A stretch of DNA of 64,000 bases from Boudabousia liubingyangii (GCF_001907245.1 NZ_MQSU01000004.1:248001-312000); one strand, 5' to 3'. Counted from the first letter of the stretch, positions 29,836 through 38,982 are shown. Translations and numbers: made by a program. Notes: generated by a model from the letters alone, not told the origin.

Positions 29836-31068
29836 ATGCCTGTTAGTAGCCAGGAAAGTGGAGCCTACTTGGATAATGCCGCCTCACGGCCGGTAGATCC
29901 AAGGGTTTTGACGCACCTATTAGAGGTCTCTGAAGCACTTTCCCGCCAGGGAGGTAATCCTTCGGCACTACATTTCGGCGGACGCTTCGCTCGGGAACAG
30001 TTAGAGGCTGCCCGCCACCAGGTAGGCGAGCTCCTAGGGGCACAGGCGCCGGAGGTTATCTTTACCTCGGGGGCCACTGAGTCTGATTCTTTAGCTGTCG
30101 GTGGTGCGCTAGCACGTTTCGCCGAGTTGGCTGCGGATGATTCGGAAGCTTCAAAGCCGCTGATGATTACCTCTGAGCTAGAACACCCGGCGGTTCGGAA
30201 ATGGGCTGACCGGGCCCAAGAACTAGGCTTTGAGGTGCTTTGGGTTCCCGTTACTTATGACGGCCAGGTCTCAGTGTCAGACCTAGCGCAAATGCTCTCT
30301 GAGCTAGCTGCTGAACCACAGCGTCTAGTGTTGGCTTCTTTCCTGCTGGTCGATAACGACACCGGCGTAATCCAGCCAGTGGCAGAGCTAGCTGCTTTAG
30401 TTCGACAGGCCTTCCCAACTGCGTTAATTCACTGTGATGCCGCGCAGGCCGTGGGGCAAATACCGGTTTCCTTCTCAGAGCTGGGGGTTGATGCTCTCAG
30501 CCTGTCTGGACATAAGTTTGGGGCCCCGGCGGGAATCGGGGCGCTGGTCGTGCGGCGTGAGTATCCGCTTCGATCCGACCGGATTGGTGGCGGACAAGAG
30601 CGTGATCTGCGCTCGGGTACCCAGGCGGTGGCCATGGCGCAGGCACTGGCAAAGGCCTTAGAACTGGCGGTCGCGGAAATGGGGGAGCGACAAGAATACC
30701 TAGAGTCTCTAAAGGCGGAAACGATTGCCGGCTTGGATTCCCGTGTGCACGTTTCTTCGCAGGCCGCGACCTCGCCCCATATTCTGCATCTACTAACTCC
30801 GGTGACCAATCCGGAAGTTTCCCTGTTGGTGATGGACCAAAATCGGGTGGCCGTGAGTGCCGGCTCGGCATGTTCTGCCGGAGTCGCACGTCCAGTGGCT
30901 TCACTTTTGGCCATGGGTTGCGATGAGGACCAAGCCATGGGGGGACTAAGGGTTTCCTTTGGGCCCCAAAATACTAGCGCTGATGTGCAGGCATTCTTAC
31001 AGGCGCTGCCTAAAGCCCTAGATGCGGCACTGGCTTTTTCAGCCCGTAAAGAGAGGAAAACGAAATGA
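29836..31068 (+). CDS. Cysteine desulfurase (NifS/IscS class)
   Basis: PLP enzyme that takes sulfur from cysteine as a persulfide. The 410-residue protein contains HCDAAQAVGQ (PLP-contacting Asp), the Schiff-base Lys in SLSGHKFGAPAG near residue 226, RSGTQ, and the active-site Cys in SAGSACSAG near residue 347. It overlaps mnmA by 4 bases, so its sulfur most likely feeds tRNA thiolation, although it may also serve Fe-S assembly. It starts 4 bases after the etfA stop. Confidence 0.93.
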   Translation: MPVSSQESGAYLDNAASRPVDPRVLTHLLEVSEALSRQGGNPSALHFGGRFAREQLEAARHQVGELLGAQAPEVIFTSGATESDSLAVGGALARFAELAADDSEASKPLMITSELEHPAVRKWADRAQELGFEVLWVPVTYDGQVSVSDLAQMLSELAAEPQRLVLASFLLVDNDTGVIQPVAELAALVRQAFPTALIHCDAAQAVGQIPVSFSELGVDALSLSGHKFGAPAGIGALVVRREYPLRSDRIGGGQERDLRSGTQAVAMAQALAKALELAVAEMGERQEYLESLKAETIAGLDSRVHVSSQAATSPHILHLLTPVTNPEVSLLVMDQNRVAVSAGSACSAGVARPVASLLAMGCDEDQAMGGLRVSFGPQNTSADVQAFLQALPKALDAALAFSARKERKTK

Positions 31069-32180
31069 AGGTTCTAGCGGCACTGTCAGGTGGCGTTGAT
31101 TCTGCGGTGGCGGCTGCTCGGGCCGTTGCTGCGGGGCATGATGTGACTGCAGTTCATATGGCGCTTTCCTCTAACCAGGCGACCTCCAGATGCGGTTCGC
31201 GGGGCTGTTGTACTTTGGAAGATTCGGCAGACGCTGCCCGTGCTGCCGCACACCTGGGAATTCCCTTTTATGTGTGGGATTTGGCCGATTCTTTCCATGA
31301 CACGGTGATGGATGATTTCCTAGCCGAATACAGTGCTGGACGAACCCCCAATCCCTGTGTACGCTGCAATGAGTTCGTTAAATTCCGTGAACTTTTGGAA
31401 CGAGGGACGGCACTGGGATTTGATGCTGTCTGCACTGGTCACTACGCCAAGCTTATTGAGGGACCCAAGGGGCCAGAGCTGCACCGGGCCGATGATGACT
31501 TAAAAGATCAGAGTTACGTTTTGGCCGTGATGGGGCAAGAAGCCTTGAGTCGTGTGCTCTTCCCCCTTGGCGATGCTCCCTCGAAGGCCGCGGTTCGTCA
31601 GGAAGCAGCTGACCGAGGTTTGACGGTTTCCAATAAGCCCGATAGTTACGATATTTGCTTTATTCCGGATGGGGATACCTATGGCTTCCTCCAGTCTCAT
31701 TTAGGTCGTCAGCCTGGTCCCATTGTTAGCCCCGAAGGTGAAGTCTTGGGGGAGCATAATGGCTACTTTGGTTTTACGGTTGGCCAGCGTAAGGGTCTAA
31801 ATATTGGTCGCCCCGCGGCTGACGGAAGGCCGCGTTATGTTCTGGAGACGCGACCAGAAACCAATGAGGTTGTAGTGGGCCCGGTTGAACTACTTACGGT
31901 GAATCGGATTAAGGTAGAAAAACCGGTTTGGCTCACTGATCCGGAGGATGCGATCTTCTCTGCCGAGGGAGACGAGGTTCTGATTCAAGTGCGCGCACAT
32001 GGTAAGCCGATTGCCGCGATTGTTAAGGGCCTTGAAGACTCCATGCAAGTGGAGATTACCGGCTGTGAACATGGAGACAGGGTTGGTATGCGTGGCATTG
32101 CTGCCGGCCAATCGCTAGTGGTTTACCGGGATTCACGGGTTATTGCCCAAGGGACGATCGCTAACGCGGCGCGGGTCTAG
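31065..32180 (+). CDS. mnmA: tRNA-specific 2-thiouridylase MnmA
   Basis: Puts the s2 group on U34 of tRNAs for Lys, Glu and Gln using ATP and a relayed persulfide. The 371-residue protein has the PP-loop ALSGGVDSAVAA (residues 6-17), the catalytic Cys in NPCVRCNEFVKF near 97-100, and the second catalytic Cys in YDICFIPDGD near 198. It overlaps the cysteine desulfurase gene by four bases, joining sulfur donor and user in one operon. Confidence 0.97.
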   Translation: MKVLAALSGGVDSAVAAARAVAAGHDVTAVHMALSSNQATSRCGSRGCCTLEDSADAARAAAHLGIPFYVWDLADSFHDTVMDDFLAEYSAGRTPNPCVRCNEFVKFRELLERGTALGFDAVCTGHYAKLIEGPKGPELHRADDDLKDQSYVLAVMGQEALSRVLFPLGDAPSKAAVRQEAADRGLTVSNKPDSYDICFIPDGDTYGFLQSHLGRQPGPIVSPEGEVLGEHNGYFGFTVGQRKGLNIGRPAADGRPRYVLETRPETNEVVVGPVELLTVNRIKVEKPVWLTDPEDAIFSAEGDEVLIQVRAHGKPIAAIVKGLEDSMQVEITGCEHGDRVGMRGIAAGQSLVVYRDSRVIAQGTIANAARV

Positions 32181-32294
32181 TTTAAAGGCTTGGATTTAGG
32201 TCTTTAGCCTCTTTACATGAACTGACACTTTTTATTTTCTAAGAAACATTTATTTCTTTTTAAGGCACACTTCTTTAACTCTTGTCAGATACTC

Positions 32295-32313
32295 TTAGGC
32301 TATGCTAACCTTC
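32295..32313. promoter_or_regulatory. DtxR/IdeR/MntR-like operator, copy 1
   Basis: TTAGGCTATGCTAACCTTC. It agrees at about 14 of 19 positions with the TTAGGTTAGSCTAACCTAA consensus of actinobacterial metal-dependent DtxR-family repressors. It lies 52 bases before the ATG of the metal-binding lipoprotein, where a promoter is expected. Confidence 0.6.
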
Positions 32314-32318
32314 ACGAG

Positions 32319-32337
32319 TTAGGCCTCCCTAACAAAA
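32319..32337. promoter_or_regulatory. DtxR/IdeR/MntR-like operator, copy 2
   Basis: TTAGGCCTCCCTAACAAAA, with an exact GTTAGG/CCTAAC inverted repeat around CCTC at 32318-32333. It starts five bases after copy 1 and lies 28 bases before the start codon, so bound repressor would also block early elongation. Confidence 0.5.
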
Positions 32338-32364
32338 TGATTCGGACCTTACGTGGAGATTGTT

Positions 32365-33342
32365 ATGAAACCCAAAAAACCGTTGACTTTAGCGGCTCTA
32401 ATCGCCGCCACAGGAATGATTCTTAGTGCCTGTGCAGTCACCCCAAACTCAGAAACTGGCAGCTCTAATGCCAGCACCGCTACCGGAAAAGCTACTAACA
32501 AGACCTTGAAGATTGTGGCCACCACCGGGTACTTGGGAGACGCGATTAAAAATATTGCACCCGAGGCAGAAGTCCAAGTTCTAGTTCAACCTGGCGGTGA
32601 CCCGCATACTCAAGAACTAACTACCAAAGACACCGAGGCAATCGCCAATGCCGACCTGGTCGTCTGGACTAGTCACGACATGGAACACAAGATGATGGCT
32701 CAGTTCGACAAAATGGGGGACAAGCAGCTGCCGGCCGCAGAAAGCCCTGATATCGAACCCCTCCTCCTGCCGTGGGAAGAAGATGGCAAAGTTGAAGGCC
32801 ATGATCCGCACGTCTGGAACTCCCCAGATATCTGGATGAAAGTGGTTACCAACATTTCCAACAAACTAGGCAAAGTGGACCCGGACAATCTAAGCAAGTA
32901 CCAGGAAAACGCTAAGGCCTACAACCAGAAGATTGAAGCGGCCCGAGGCGCAGCACAGAAGGAATTCGACAAGATTCCCGTTGAAAAACGCGTTCTTATC
33001 ACGGGCCACGATGCCTTCAACTACCTAGGTAAGACCTTTAATATTGAAATTCACGCGACTGACTTCGTTTCTTCAGAATCGGAAATGTCAGCCAAACAGC
33101 TAGACGACCTAGCCAACCTGATCGCGACCAAGCAGGTCCCGGTGATCTTCCAAGATAACTTGAAGAACCCGAAGGCTATCGAAAACCTGCAAAAGGCCGT
33201 TAAATCTAAGGGCTGGGAAGTAAAGGTCTCTGACCAAGAGCTATACGCAGACACTCTGGGCACGGAAGCTCCGCTTGATACCTACCTGGGAGCTTTCGAG
33301 CATAACGCCCAGACCATCTCAAAGGCTCTAAGTTCCAAGTAA
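32365..33342 (+). CDS. Metal ABC transporter substrate-binding lipoprotein (Mn/Zn/Fe type)
   Basis: Cluster A-I binding protein for divalent metal. It has a lipoprotein signal (KPKKPLTLAALIAATGMILSAC; Cys near residue 22), then two metal-ligand histidines in GGDPHTQEL and GHDPHVWNS, a likely Glu ligand in SSESEMS, and an Asp ligand in VIFQDNLKNP. The absence of a long His-rich loop favours Mn or Fe over Zn, but this is uncertain. ATG at 32365 is chosen because GGAG lies 6 bases before it; a GTG at 32353 includes that site. The ATPase gene follows 24 bases later. Confidence 0.92.
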   Translation: MKPKKPLTLAALIAATGMILSACAVTPNSETGSSNASTATGKATNKTLKIVATTGYLGDAIKNIAPEAEVQVLVQPGGDPHTQELTTKDTEAIANADLVVWTSHDMEHKMMAQFDKMGDKQLPAAESPDIEPLLLPWEEDGKVEGHDPHVWNSPDIWMKVVTNISNKLGKVDPDNLSKYQENAKAYNQKIEAARGAAQKEFDKIPVEKRVLITGHDAFNYLGKTFNIEIHATDFVSSESEMSAKQLDDLANLIATKQVPVIFQDNLKNPKAIENLQKAVKSKGWEVKVSDQELYADTLGTEAPLDTYLGAFEHNAQTISKALSSK

Positions 33343-33366
33343 AAAACCAGAATCAGTAGGATGCCC

Positions 33367-34107
33367 ATGAGTAGCAGTGCAATCGAGATTAACGACCTAA
33401 CGGTGGCCTATCACGATAACGTGGTCTTGCAAGGAGTAAATCTCTCCCTCCCCGAGGGAGAGGTGACCGCCCTACTGGGTGCCAACGGTGCAGGTAAGTC
33501 CACCTTGTTAAAGGCTTCGCTTAACTTGGAACCACCACTCAGGGGACAGGTATCGTTCTTCGGTCAACCGTTTGACGCAGTTCGTGCAAGAGTTGGCTAT
33601 ATGCCCCAGGCGGCACAGGTGGACTGGGATTTCCCGACTACGGTCTTCGATACTGTACTCATGGGCACCTACGGGAACCTAGGCTGGTTTAGACGGCCAA
33701 AGAAACCACAGTATGAAGCTGCACAAGCAGCCCTAGCGAAAGTTGGGATCGAAGATCTAGCCCAGCGGCAAATCTCGCAGCTTTCAGGTGGGCAAAAACA
33801 ACGTACCTTTATGGCACGAATTCTGGCTCAAAACCCAGATCTCTTTCTGATGGATGAACCCTTTGCCGGCGTGGACGCAGCTTCTGAAAAAGCCCTAACT
33901 GAGGTGCTCATAGACCTAAAAAACCAGGGGAAAACAATCGTGATCGTACATCATGATCTTTCTACCGTGAAGAACTTCTGCACTTGGGCCGTGCTGTTAG
34001 GAAATAAGCAGGTTATCTCCAGCGGTCCAGTCGATCAGGTTTTCACTGCAGATGCTTTGCATCGGGCCTACGGCATCGCTCCGGAACTGCTAACGACAAA
34101 ATCATGA
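33367..34107 (+). CDS. Metal ABC transporter ATP-binding protein
   Basis: ATPase of the importer. Walker A is LLGANGAGKSTLLKA near residue 37-51, the signature is LSGGQKQRTFMARIL, Walker B is DLFLMDEPFAGVD, and the switch His is in VIVHHDLS. About 246 residues. The ATG at 33367 is preferred over one at 33361 because AGTAGG lies 6 bases before it. It overlaps the first permease gene by four bases. Confidence 0.93.
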   Translation: MSSSAIEINDLTVAYHDNVVLQGVNLSLPEGEVTALLGANGAGKSTLLKASLNLEPPLRGQVSFFGQPFDAVRARVGYMPQAAQVDWDFPTTVFDTVLMGTYGNLGWFRRPKKPQYEAAQAALAKVGIEDLAQRQISQLSGGQKQRTFMARILAQNPDLFLMDEPFAGVDAASEKALTEVLIDLKNQGKTIVIVHHDLSTVKNFCTWAVLLGNKQVISSGPVDQVFTADALHRAYGIAPELLTTKS

Positions 34108-35069
34108 ATACTTTATGGATAATTGCCGCTAATTTCGGAGGAACTTCTGATCGGGTTTCGATTTGGGAGATGTTCACCAGCTACATCTATCGGACCGTAA
34201 CCCTAGGCACTACGATAATTGGCGCTTGTGCTGGAGCCGTTGGAGTCTTGCTGTATCTTCGTAAACAATCACTCATTACTGATGTTATCGGACATTCCGC
34301 CATTGCTGGGGTGATGGGAGCTTTCGCAGTTGCCACACTTTGGCTGGATCTAGATGGCCGCTCAATGATGGTGCTAACTACGGGCGCACTCATCTCTTCG
34401 GGATTGGCAGTGTTCCTAAGTGAGTGGATTAGTCGTGCCTCAAAGCTGGGGCAGGATGCTGCCATGGCCATCTGTCTAGCACTCTTCTATGGTCTGGGGA
34501 TTACCGGACTTCATCTGATTACCCATTCACGCCTACCTAACCGCGGTGGTATCAAGGATTATCTGTTCGGTAATGCCACCTCACTGTCCCAAGAAGACGT
34601 CCTGATAATGGCTGTTTTATCGCTGGTGGTGGCACTGGTGATCGCCCTGCTGTGGAAGGAATTGAAGGTTTATATCTTTGACCCGTTATTGGCTACTACG
34701 CAGGGTTTTCGCGGTCAGGTGTTAACGCCAGTGCTACTCTTTTGCGCCACGGTTTCAATTGTCATGGGCGTAAAAGCGGTTGGATTGATCTTGATGATTG
34801 CTTTTGCGATTATGCCGGCCGCAGCCGCTAGGCAGTGGACTCGGAACCTATCTTCGATGCTGGTTTTATCGGCATTAATTGGGGGAGCGAGCGCTTTCTT
34901 AGGTAGTTATCTAGCAATTAATGCCGGCCGGGTTCCAACTGGGCCAGTGATTGTTATGATCCTGTTCGGGGTTTTTGTTCTCTCATTGATCTTCCCCGCG
35001 GAGCGCTCGGTGGTTAGAAGGCGCCTGAGTCGCCAAAGGATCCGTAAGACCTTAGGAGCTGGCGTATGA
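34104..35069 (+). CDS. Metal ABC transporter permease, first subunit
   Basis: A 321-residue multi-pass protein of the ABC-3 (ZnuB/MntB/SitC) family, with about eight hydrophobic segments and family motifs GVLLYLRKQSLITDVIGHSA near residue 48-67 and VGLILMIAFAIMPAAAARQW near 228-247. It overlaps both the ATPase and the second permease genes by four bases. Two different permease genes point to a heterodimeric channel as in Mn/Fe systems (SitCD, MntCD). Confidence 0.93.
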   Translation: MNTLWIIAANFGGTSDRVSIWEMFTSYIYRTVTLGTTIIGACAGAVGVLLYLRKQSLITDVIGHSAIAGVMGAFAVATLWLDLDGRSMMVLTTGALISSGLAVFLSEWISRASKLGQDAAMAICLALFYGLGITGLHLITHSRLPNRGGIKDYLFGNATSLSQEDVLIMAVLSLVVALVIALLWKELKVYIFDPLLATTQGFRGQVLTPVLLFCATVSIVMGVKAVGLILMIAFAIMPAAAARQWTRNLSSMLVLSALIGGASAFLGSYLAINAGRVPTGPVIVMILFGVFVLSLIFPAERSVVRRRLSRQRIRKTLGAGV

Positions 35070-35953
35070 GTCTGGCAACTGGGGTTTTGATGCTTGCCAT
35101 TATGGCGTCCATGACTTGTGCGCTACCAGGAACCTTCCTAGTTCTTAAGCGGCAATCAATGCTGGTTGATGGGATGTCCCATGCAGTGTTGCCGGGCATT
35201 GTGGTGGGCGTGATTTTAAGCGGTAGTACGCATTCTTTCCTGATGGCGGTAGCGGCGGCCTTGATGGGCATGCTGGTGGTCCTAGGGGCTAACTGGCTTA
35301 AAAGTACCGGTTTAATTGCCGGGGATGCTAACCAGGGGTTGATCTTCCCTTTCCTTTTTGCGCTTGGGGTGTTGCTACTTTCAACTACTTTGAAGAATGT
35401 CCACGTCTGCGAAGATACTGTCTTGACGGGGGATATGAATCTAAATGCCTTACCGACTGAGCATCTGATCTATGGCAACCTAACCTTCGGCCCAGAAGCC
35501 TTTTGGCATCTGGTGATGGTGTGGGTGGTTAATGCAGTATTTATTGCCTTGACCTATCAGGTCCTGAAACTTGGGATTTTTGATCCGGCTTTAGCTCGGA
35601 CCCTAGGGTTTCCCGTGAAGCTAGTGGATTGGCTGTTGATGTTCCTAGTTTCGTTAACGGTCGTGGTCGCTTTTGATACTGCGGGTGCGATTTTGGTGGT
35701 GGCTTTGGTGATTGTGCCGCCGGCGACCGCTTATTTGTGGGCGCGAACGTTACCTCAGATGTTGATTGGGGGGCAGGTGGTAGCGGTTATTTCGGCCGTT
35801 TTGGGTTTTGAGATTGCCTACTTCTTGGATTTACCAACTTCAGCAATGATGGCGGTCATGGACGGGGTCTTCTTCTTAGGGGCTCTGGGTTTGAAGGAAC
35901 TAGTGCAGTATTTCCGCCGAGGACGCGCCCTGCGTTCTTTGACGGCCGTCTAG
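35066..35953 (+). CDS. Metal ABC transporter permease, second subunit
   Basis: A 295-residue ABC-3 family permease with about eight membrane segments. Motifs match the first permease: LPGTFLVLKRQSMLVDGMSH near residue 19-38 and AGAILVVALVIVPPATAYLW near 208-227. A Cys/Asp-rich loop (HVCEDTVLTGDMN) lies near 112-124. It is the last gene of the metal operon and is followed by a plus-strand terminator. Confidence 0.93.
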   Translation: MSLATGVLMLAIMASMTCALPGTFLVLKRQSMLVDGMSHAVLPGIVVGVILSGSTHSFLMAVAAALMGMLVVLGANWLKSTGLIAGDANQGLIFPFLFALGVLLLSTTLKNVHVCEDTVLTGDMNLNALPTEHLIYGNLTFGPEAFWHLVMVWVVNAVFIALTYQVLKLGIFDPALARTLGFPVKLVDWLLMFLVSLTVVVAFDTAGAILVVALVIVPPATAYLWARTLPQMLIGGQVVAVISAVLGFEIAYFLDLPTSAMMAVMDGVFFLGALGLKELVQYFRRGRALRSLTAV

Positions 35954-35976
35954 AAGACCGGGATAAGTTGGTTTTG

Positions 35977-36008
35977 GTGGCTGGCTATTTTTAGGCAGCC
36001 ACTTTTAG
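35977..36008 (+). terminator. Terminator of the metal ABC operon
   Basis: Hairpin with 7-base arms GTGGCTG/CAGCCAC (35977-35983 and 35996-36002) followed by TTTTAG on the plus strand, 24 bases after the permease stop. Confidence 0.6.
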
Positions 36009-36040
36009 TTAGTTGAGACTGGAAAAGTAGAATATAAAAC

Positions 36041-36075
36041 TTTTGGGGGCCAACCTAACTGGTTGGCCCCCAAAA
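36041..36075 (-). terminator. Terminator of tRNA-Leu
   Basis: Perfect 15-base arms (TTTTGGGGGCCAACC and complement) around TAACT or its complement. On the minus strand it lies 4 bases past the tRNA CCA end and runs into GTTTTATATT. It may also catch plus-strand readthrough from the metal operon. Confidence 0.75.
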
Positions 36076-36079
36076 GAGC

Positions 36080-36164
<85 letters not shown>

Positions 36165-36301
36165 GCGACCAGATAATATTACCCATTATTCGCTCTGTGT
36201 GCCACTCGAAATGCAGGTTTTGGGGACGTAATTTAAGTCATACTAATTTTCTGTCTTGCGGAACGTAGAATGAAAGCAAGATTCAAGGAAAGGAATACCA
36301 A

Positions 36302-36772
36302 ATGAGTATCGTGGTTGGAGACCAGGCTCCTGCTTTTGAACTATCGGGCCCGAAGGGAAATGTTTCTTTAAGTGAGCTGCTAAAAAGTAGTAAGAAGGGG
36401 GTAGTGGTGTATTTCTATCCCCGTGCTAATACGCCTGGATGTACCACTGAAGCTTGCGATTTTCGTGATAACTTAGCGCGCCTTGAGTCTTATGGATATC
36501 AAGTGGTGGGGATTAGCCCTGATCCGCTCTCTAAGCTGGAGAAGTTTGCAGCTGACCATGAGCTACCCTTCCTGCTGCTCTCTGATGAGGATCATGAGGT
36601 TATGAGTGCCTATGGCGCTTGGGGGCCAAAGCAGAACTACGGCAAGACCGTAATTGGAACTATTCGCTCGACCTTTGTGATTGATCCGAAGGGTAAGGTT
36701 GTGCTTGCGAAATCCAATGTGCGGGCAAAGGGGCACGTGGAACGCCTAATCAAGGAGCTGGAACTGGACTGA
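36302..36772 (+). CDS. Thioredoxin-dependent peroxiredoxin (Bcp/PrxQ type)
   Basis: Reduces H2O2 and organic peroxides using thioredoxin. The 156-residue protein has the active-site block TPGCTTEACDFRD, with peroxidatic Cys47 and the Bcp-type resolving Cys52, and the conserved Arg in GTIRSTFVIDPKG. The AAGGAAAGGAATACC site gives a strong start. It stands alone between tRNA-Leu and a strong terminator. Confidence 0.94.
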   Translation: MSIVVGDQAPAFELSGPKGNVSLSELLKSSKKGVVVYFYPRANTPGCTTEACDFRDNLARLESYGYQVVGISPDPLSKLEKFAADHELPFLLLSDEDHEVMSAYGAWGPKQNYGKTVIGTIRSTFVIDPKGKVVLAKSNVRAKGHVERLIKELELD

Positions 36773-36801
36773 GCTTCGGGACAGAGTGAAACGAACATAA
36801 A

Positions 36802-36834
36802 ACAGGGGACCTAAGTCAAACTTAGGTCCCCTGT
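36802..36834. terminator. Bidirectional terminator
   Basis: Perfect 14-base arms ACAGGGGACCTAAG/CTTAGGTCCCCTGT around TCAAA, 30 bases after the peroxiredoxin stop and 55 bases before the stop of the convergent HTH gene. Confidence 0.75.
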
Positions 36835-36889
36835 AAATCTATTTAGCTCTGACTGATGTAAGCGTTCAGTTGGTAGCCAACTAGTAGGA

Positions 36890-37420
36890 TTAGTTTCCCT
36901 GTCGTGCTCGAACCGAACGTAGGTAGGCAGCTTGATACTTGCGTGCAGCCATGGTGGCCAAGGTTAGATCCTTGCCCGCGATAAGCCAGTCGGCGGGAGT
37001 GGAATCGTCTAGGAAGGCGTTGGGGCGGACGAACCAAGCTGCGGCACCGGCCTGAGGTACCTTATCTAGGGCTTCCAAGCATTCGGCAATGCCATTTACC
37101 GGAACGCGGTCCTCTCGTAGCTGCCAGGTGGGGTAGTGCCACGTGCGACGAGGGTCCTGTACGGCCACTACACGCCCCAGGGAAGTGGCCTTGTGAATGG
37201 CCTGGCGGGAAATGCCCCACCAGGCGGCCAACTCGGAAGTTGAACAGGTGGGTCCAACCAGTTGTTGCAGCGAATCTGCGCTGCGAAGGGTAGAAACTGT
37301 TAACCTAGCTGCTTCTTTAACGGCGGCGGGGTTGATTTCTCTGGGAGGGTAGCTGGCAATGCGGTCAGCGATAGCATCTAATAGTTCGCGTTCTGTCGGG
37401 GTAAGACGACGGCGTGCCAT
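36890..37420 (-). CDS. Helix-turn-helix protein of unknown function
   Basis: A 176-residue protein. The middle part (about residues 61-100) reads as a winged or MerR-like helix-turn-helix: TSELAAWWGISRQAIHKATS followed by GRVVAVQDPRRTWHYPTWQL, the kind of layout seen in DNA-binding excisionase-like domains. The C-terminal 70 residues contain DDSTPADWLIAG, similar in appearance to the RES/Xre-type or ParS-like C-terminal regions of toxin-antitoxin regulators, but I cannot confirm this. AGGAGG precedes the ATG. No partner gene is adjacent. Confidence 0.72.
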   Translation of the reverse strand: MARRRLTPTERELLDAIADRIASYPPREINPAAVKEAARLTVSTLRSADSLQQLVGPTCSTSELAAWWGISRQAIHKATSLGRVVAVQDPRRTWHYPTWQLREDRVPVNGIAECLEALDKVPQAGAAAWFVRPNAFLDDSTPADWLIAGKDLTLATMAARKYQAAYLRSVRARQGN

Positions 37421-37530
37421 TCGGCCTCCTGCTCTAAAAATATTCTATGAAATTGAAATTTCCCTTCTTTTGAAGGGAAAAGAATGATGGTAAGGTCAAC
37501 TTGGTTAACCCTAAAAATGGAAATAAAAAG

Positions 37531-37603
<73 letters not shown>

Positions 37604-37638
37604 AAGGTTACTGAACGGTTTGAAAAACCTTTTCAGAG

Positions 37639-37711
<73 letters not shown>

Positions 37712-37851
37712 TGGTTTGTTGCATTCATTTTTGCAACACGAAAACTTTACACGTTAGTTCGCAGTTACACAAATCGACGCGCACGCGTGTCAAAAAGAAC
37801 ACAGTTAGTGGGGGAAAGAACCTAAAACCTGCAGCGGCCCGGCGGGATCGG

Positions 37852-37857
37852 GATAAT
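37852..37857 (+). promoter_or_regulatory. Putative -10 element of the VKOR gene
   Basis: GATAAT 29 bases before the ATG at 37887, with AAGGAG between as ribosome-binding site. No good -35 match. Confidence 0.4.
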
Positions 37858-37886
37858 AGCAGAAGTAAACCAAATTAAGGAGCTTT

Positions 37887-38771
37887 ATGTCCGAGCAAAA
37901 TAGGCCTACTGGACCCACCCCCGACACTGAAGATTGGCAAGCATCCACCCTTCCTCAGGATGCGGCAAATGTGGATCCAAACCGCGCTAACCCGGTGGAG
38001 GCAGAGGCTAATGCTTCCTCTCAGCCCCAAGAAGTAGCCGAAAATCTTAAAGCAGGCTCAGCAGAATCACCAGAATCTGAAACTGAGATCACCGGTCCGG
38101 CCGACGAAGCTTCCGAAGAATCGGAATCGAAGAAGCTCAGCGACGCGGAACTATACGCAGAACTAAAAGCACGGAACCAGCCCAGCGAACACGAGGCTGC
38201 CGGCGGCCTAGACTTCCTGCCTTCGCTTTCCTTATTGCTACTGTCCCTGATCGGGTTGGTTTCTTCGGTTGCGCTAACTGTGGCCACCATCGGACATGCT
38301 AAAGATCCGTTAGCCAAGCAGTCCTGCGATATCAACTCTTGGATCTCCTGTGGCGCTTCAATGTCTTCATGGAAGTCAGAAATCCTGGGGATTCCCAACG
38401 CCCTTGTGGGTGTAATGGCCTTTGCAGCGCTAAGCACCGTCGCGGTCCTACTGCTTTCAAAGGTGCAGATTGCTCGCTGGTTCTGGATTGCCATGAGCTT
38501 TGCGGCCGTCGTGGCACTGCTATTCGTTTACTGGTTCGCTTGGGAATCAGCCTTCACCTTCCGTGCCCTATGCCCCTGGTGTATGGTTACGTGGGTAGTC
38601 ATGATCGCGATCTTCACCATTTTGGTAGGCCGTGCTGCCCGCGCCCAGATTCCGGGCCTTGGTTGGCTAGGACGCCCGATGGTACGCGAATGGTGGGCCT
38701 TCATGGCCATCATGTACGCGCTGATCGTAATCATCATCGTAGCTGGATTGGGAACTCGCCTATTTAGCTAG
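37887..38771 (+). CDS. Vitamin K epoxide reductase (VKOR) family protein
   Basis: Membrane enzyme that reoxidises a periplasmic-type thiol oxidase and passes electrons to quinone, enabling disulfide formation in exported proteins. The 294-residue protein has an acidic disordered N-terminus of about 105 residues, then five membrane segments. The loop cysteines are Cys147 and Cys155 (QSCDIN, WISCGAS) and the active-site pair is CPWC at 229-232. No DsbA-like gene is adjacent. AAGGAG precedes the ATG. The acidic N-terminal tail is longer than in minimal VKOR proteins. Confidence 0.92.
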   Translation: MSEQNRPTGPTPDTEDWQASTLPQDAANVDPNRANPVEAEANASSQPQEVAENLKAGSAESPESETEITGPADEASEESESKKLSDAELYAELKARNQPSEHEAAGGLDFLPSLSLLLLSLIGLVSSVALTVATIGHAKDPLAKQSCDINSWISCGASMSSWKSEILGIPNALVGVMAFAALSTVAVLLLSKVQIARWFWIAMSFAAVVALLFVYWFAWESAFTFRALCPWCMVTWVVMIAIFTILVGRAARAQIPGLGWLGRPMVREWWAFMAIMYALIVIIIVAGLGTRLFS

Positions 38772-38839
38772 TTATTCGTCTTCAAGTAGCAATCAACCTC
38801 AAGCCTCAGCTAAAAAGTTGACTAACTACTGAGAGAAAA

Positions 38840-38872
38840 AGTTTGGGTCCCGAGAATCCCGGGACCCAAACT
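38840..38872 (-). terminator. Terminator, strongest on the minus strand
   Basis: Arms AGTTTGGGTCCC/GGGACCCAAACT around a 9-base loop. On the minus strand the stem runs into TTTTTCTCTC, so it suits the HIT gene upstream; on the plus strand it lies 68 bases past the VKOR stop. Confidence 0.7.
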
Positions 38873-38982
38873 CGTATTTACCTGAAGTTCAGCACTCTGC
38901 ATTGTGAAGGCGAAAGCCGACAGGCAAGCGCAGACTATAACGCCAGAGGCATTCCGAACTACAAACAAAACTTCGCTTCCGG

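Noticed and set aside
32183-32215. Terminator after mnmA
   Set aside because: AAAGGCT can pair with AGCCTCTTT only with a bulge and a long loop; too weak to list.
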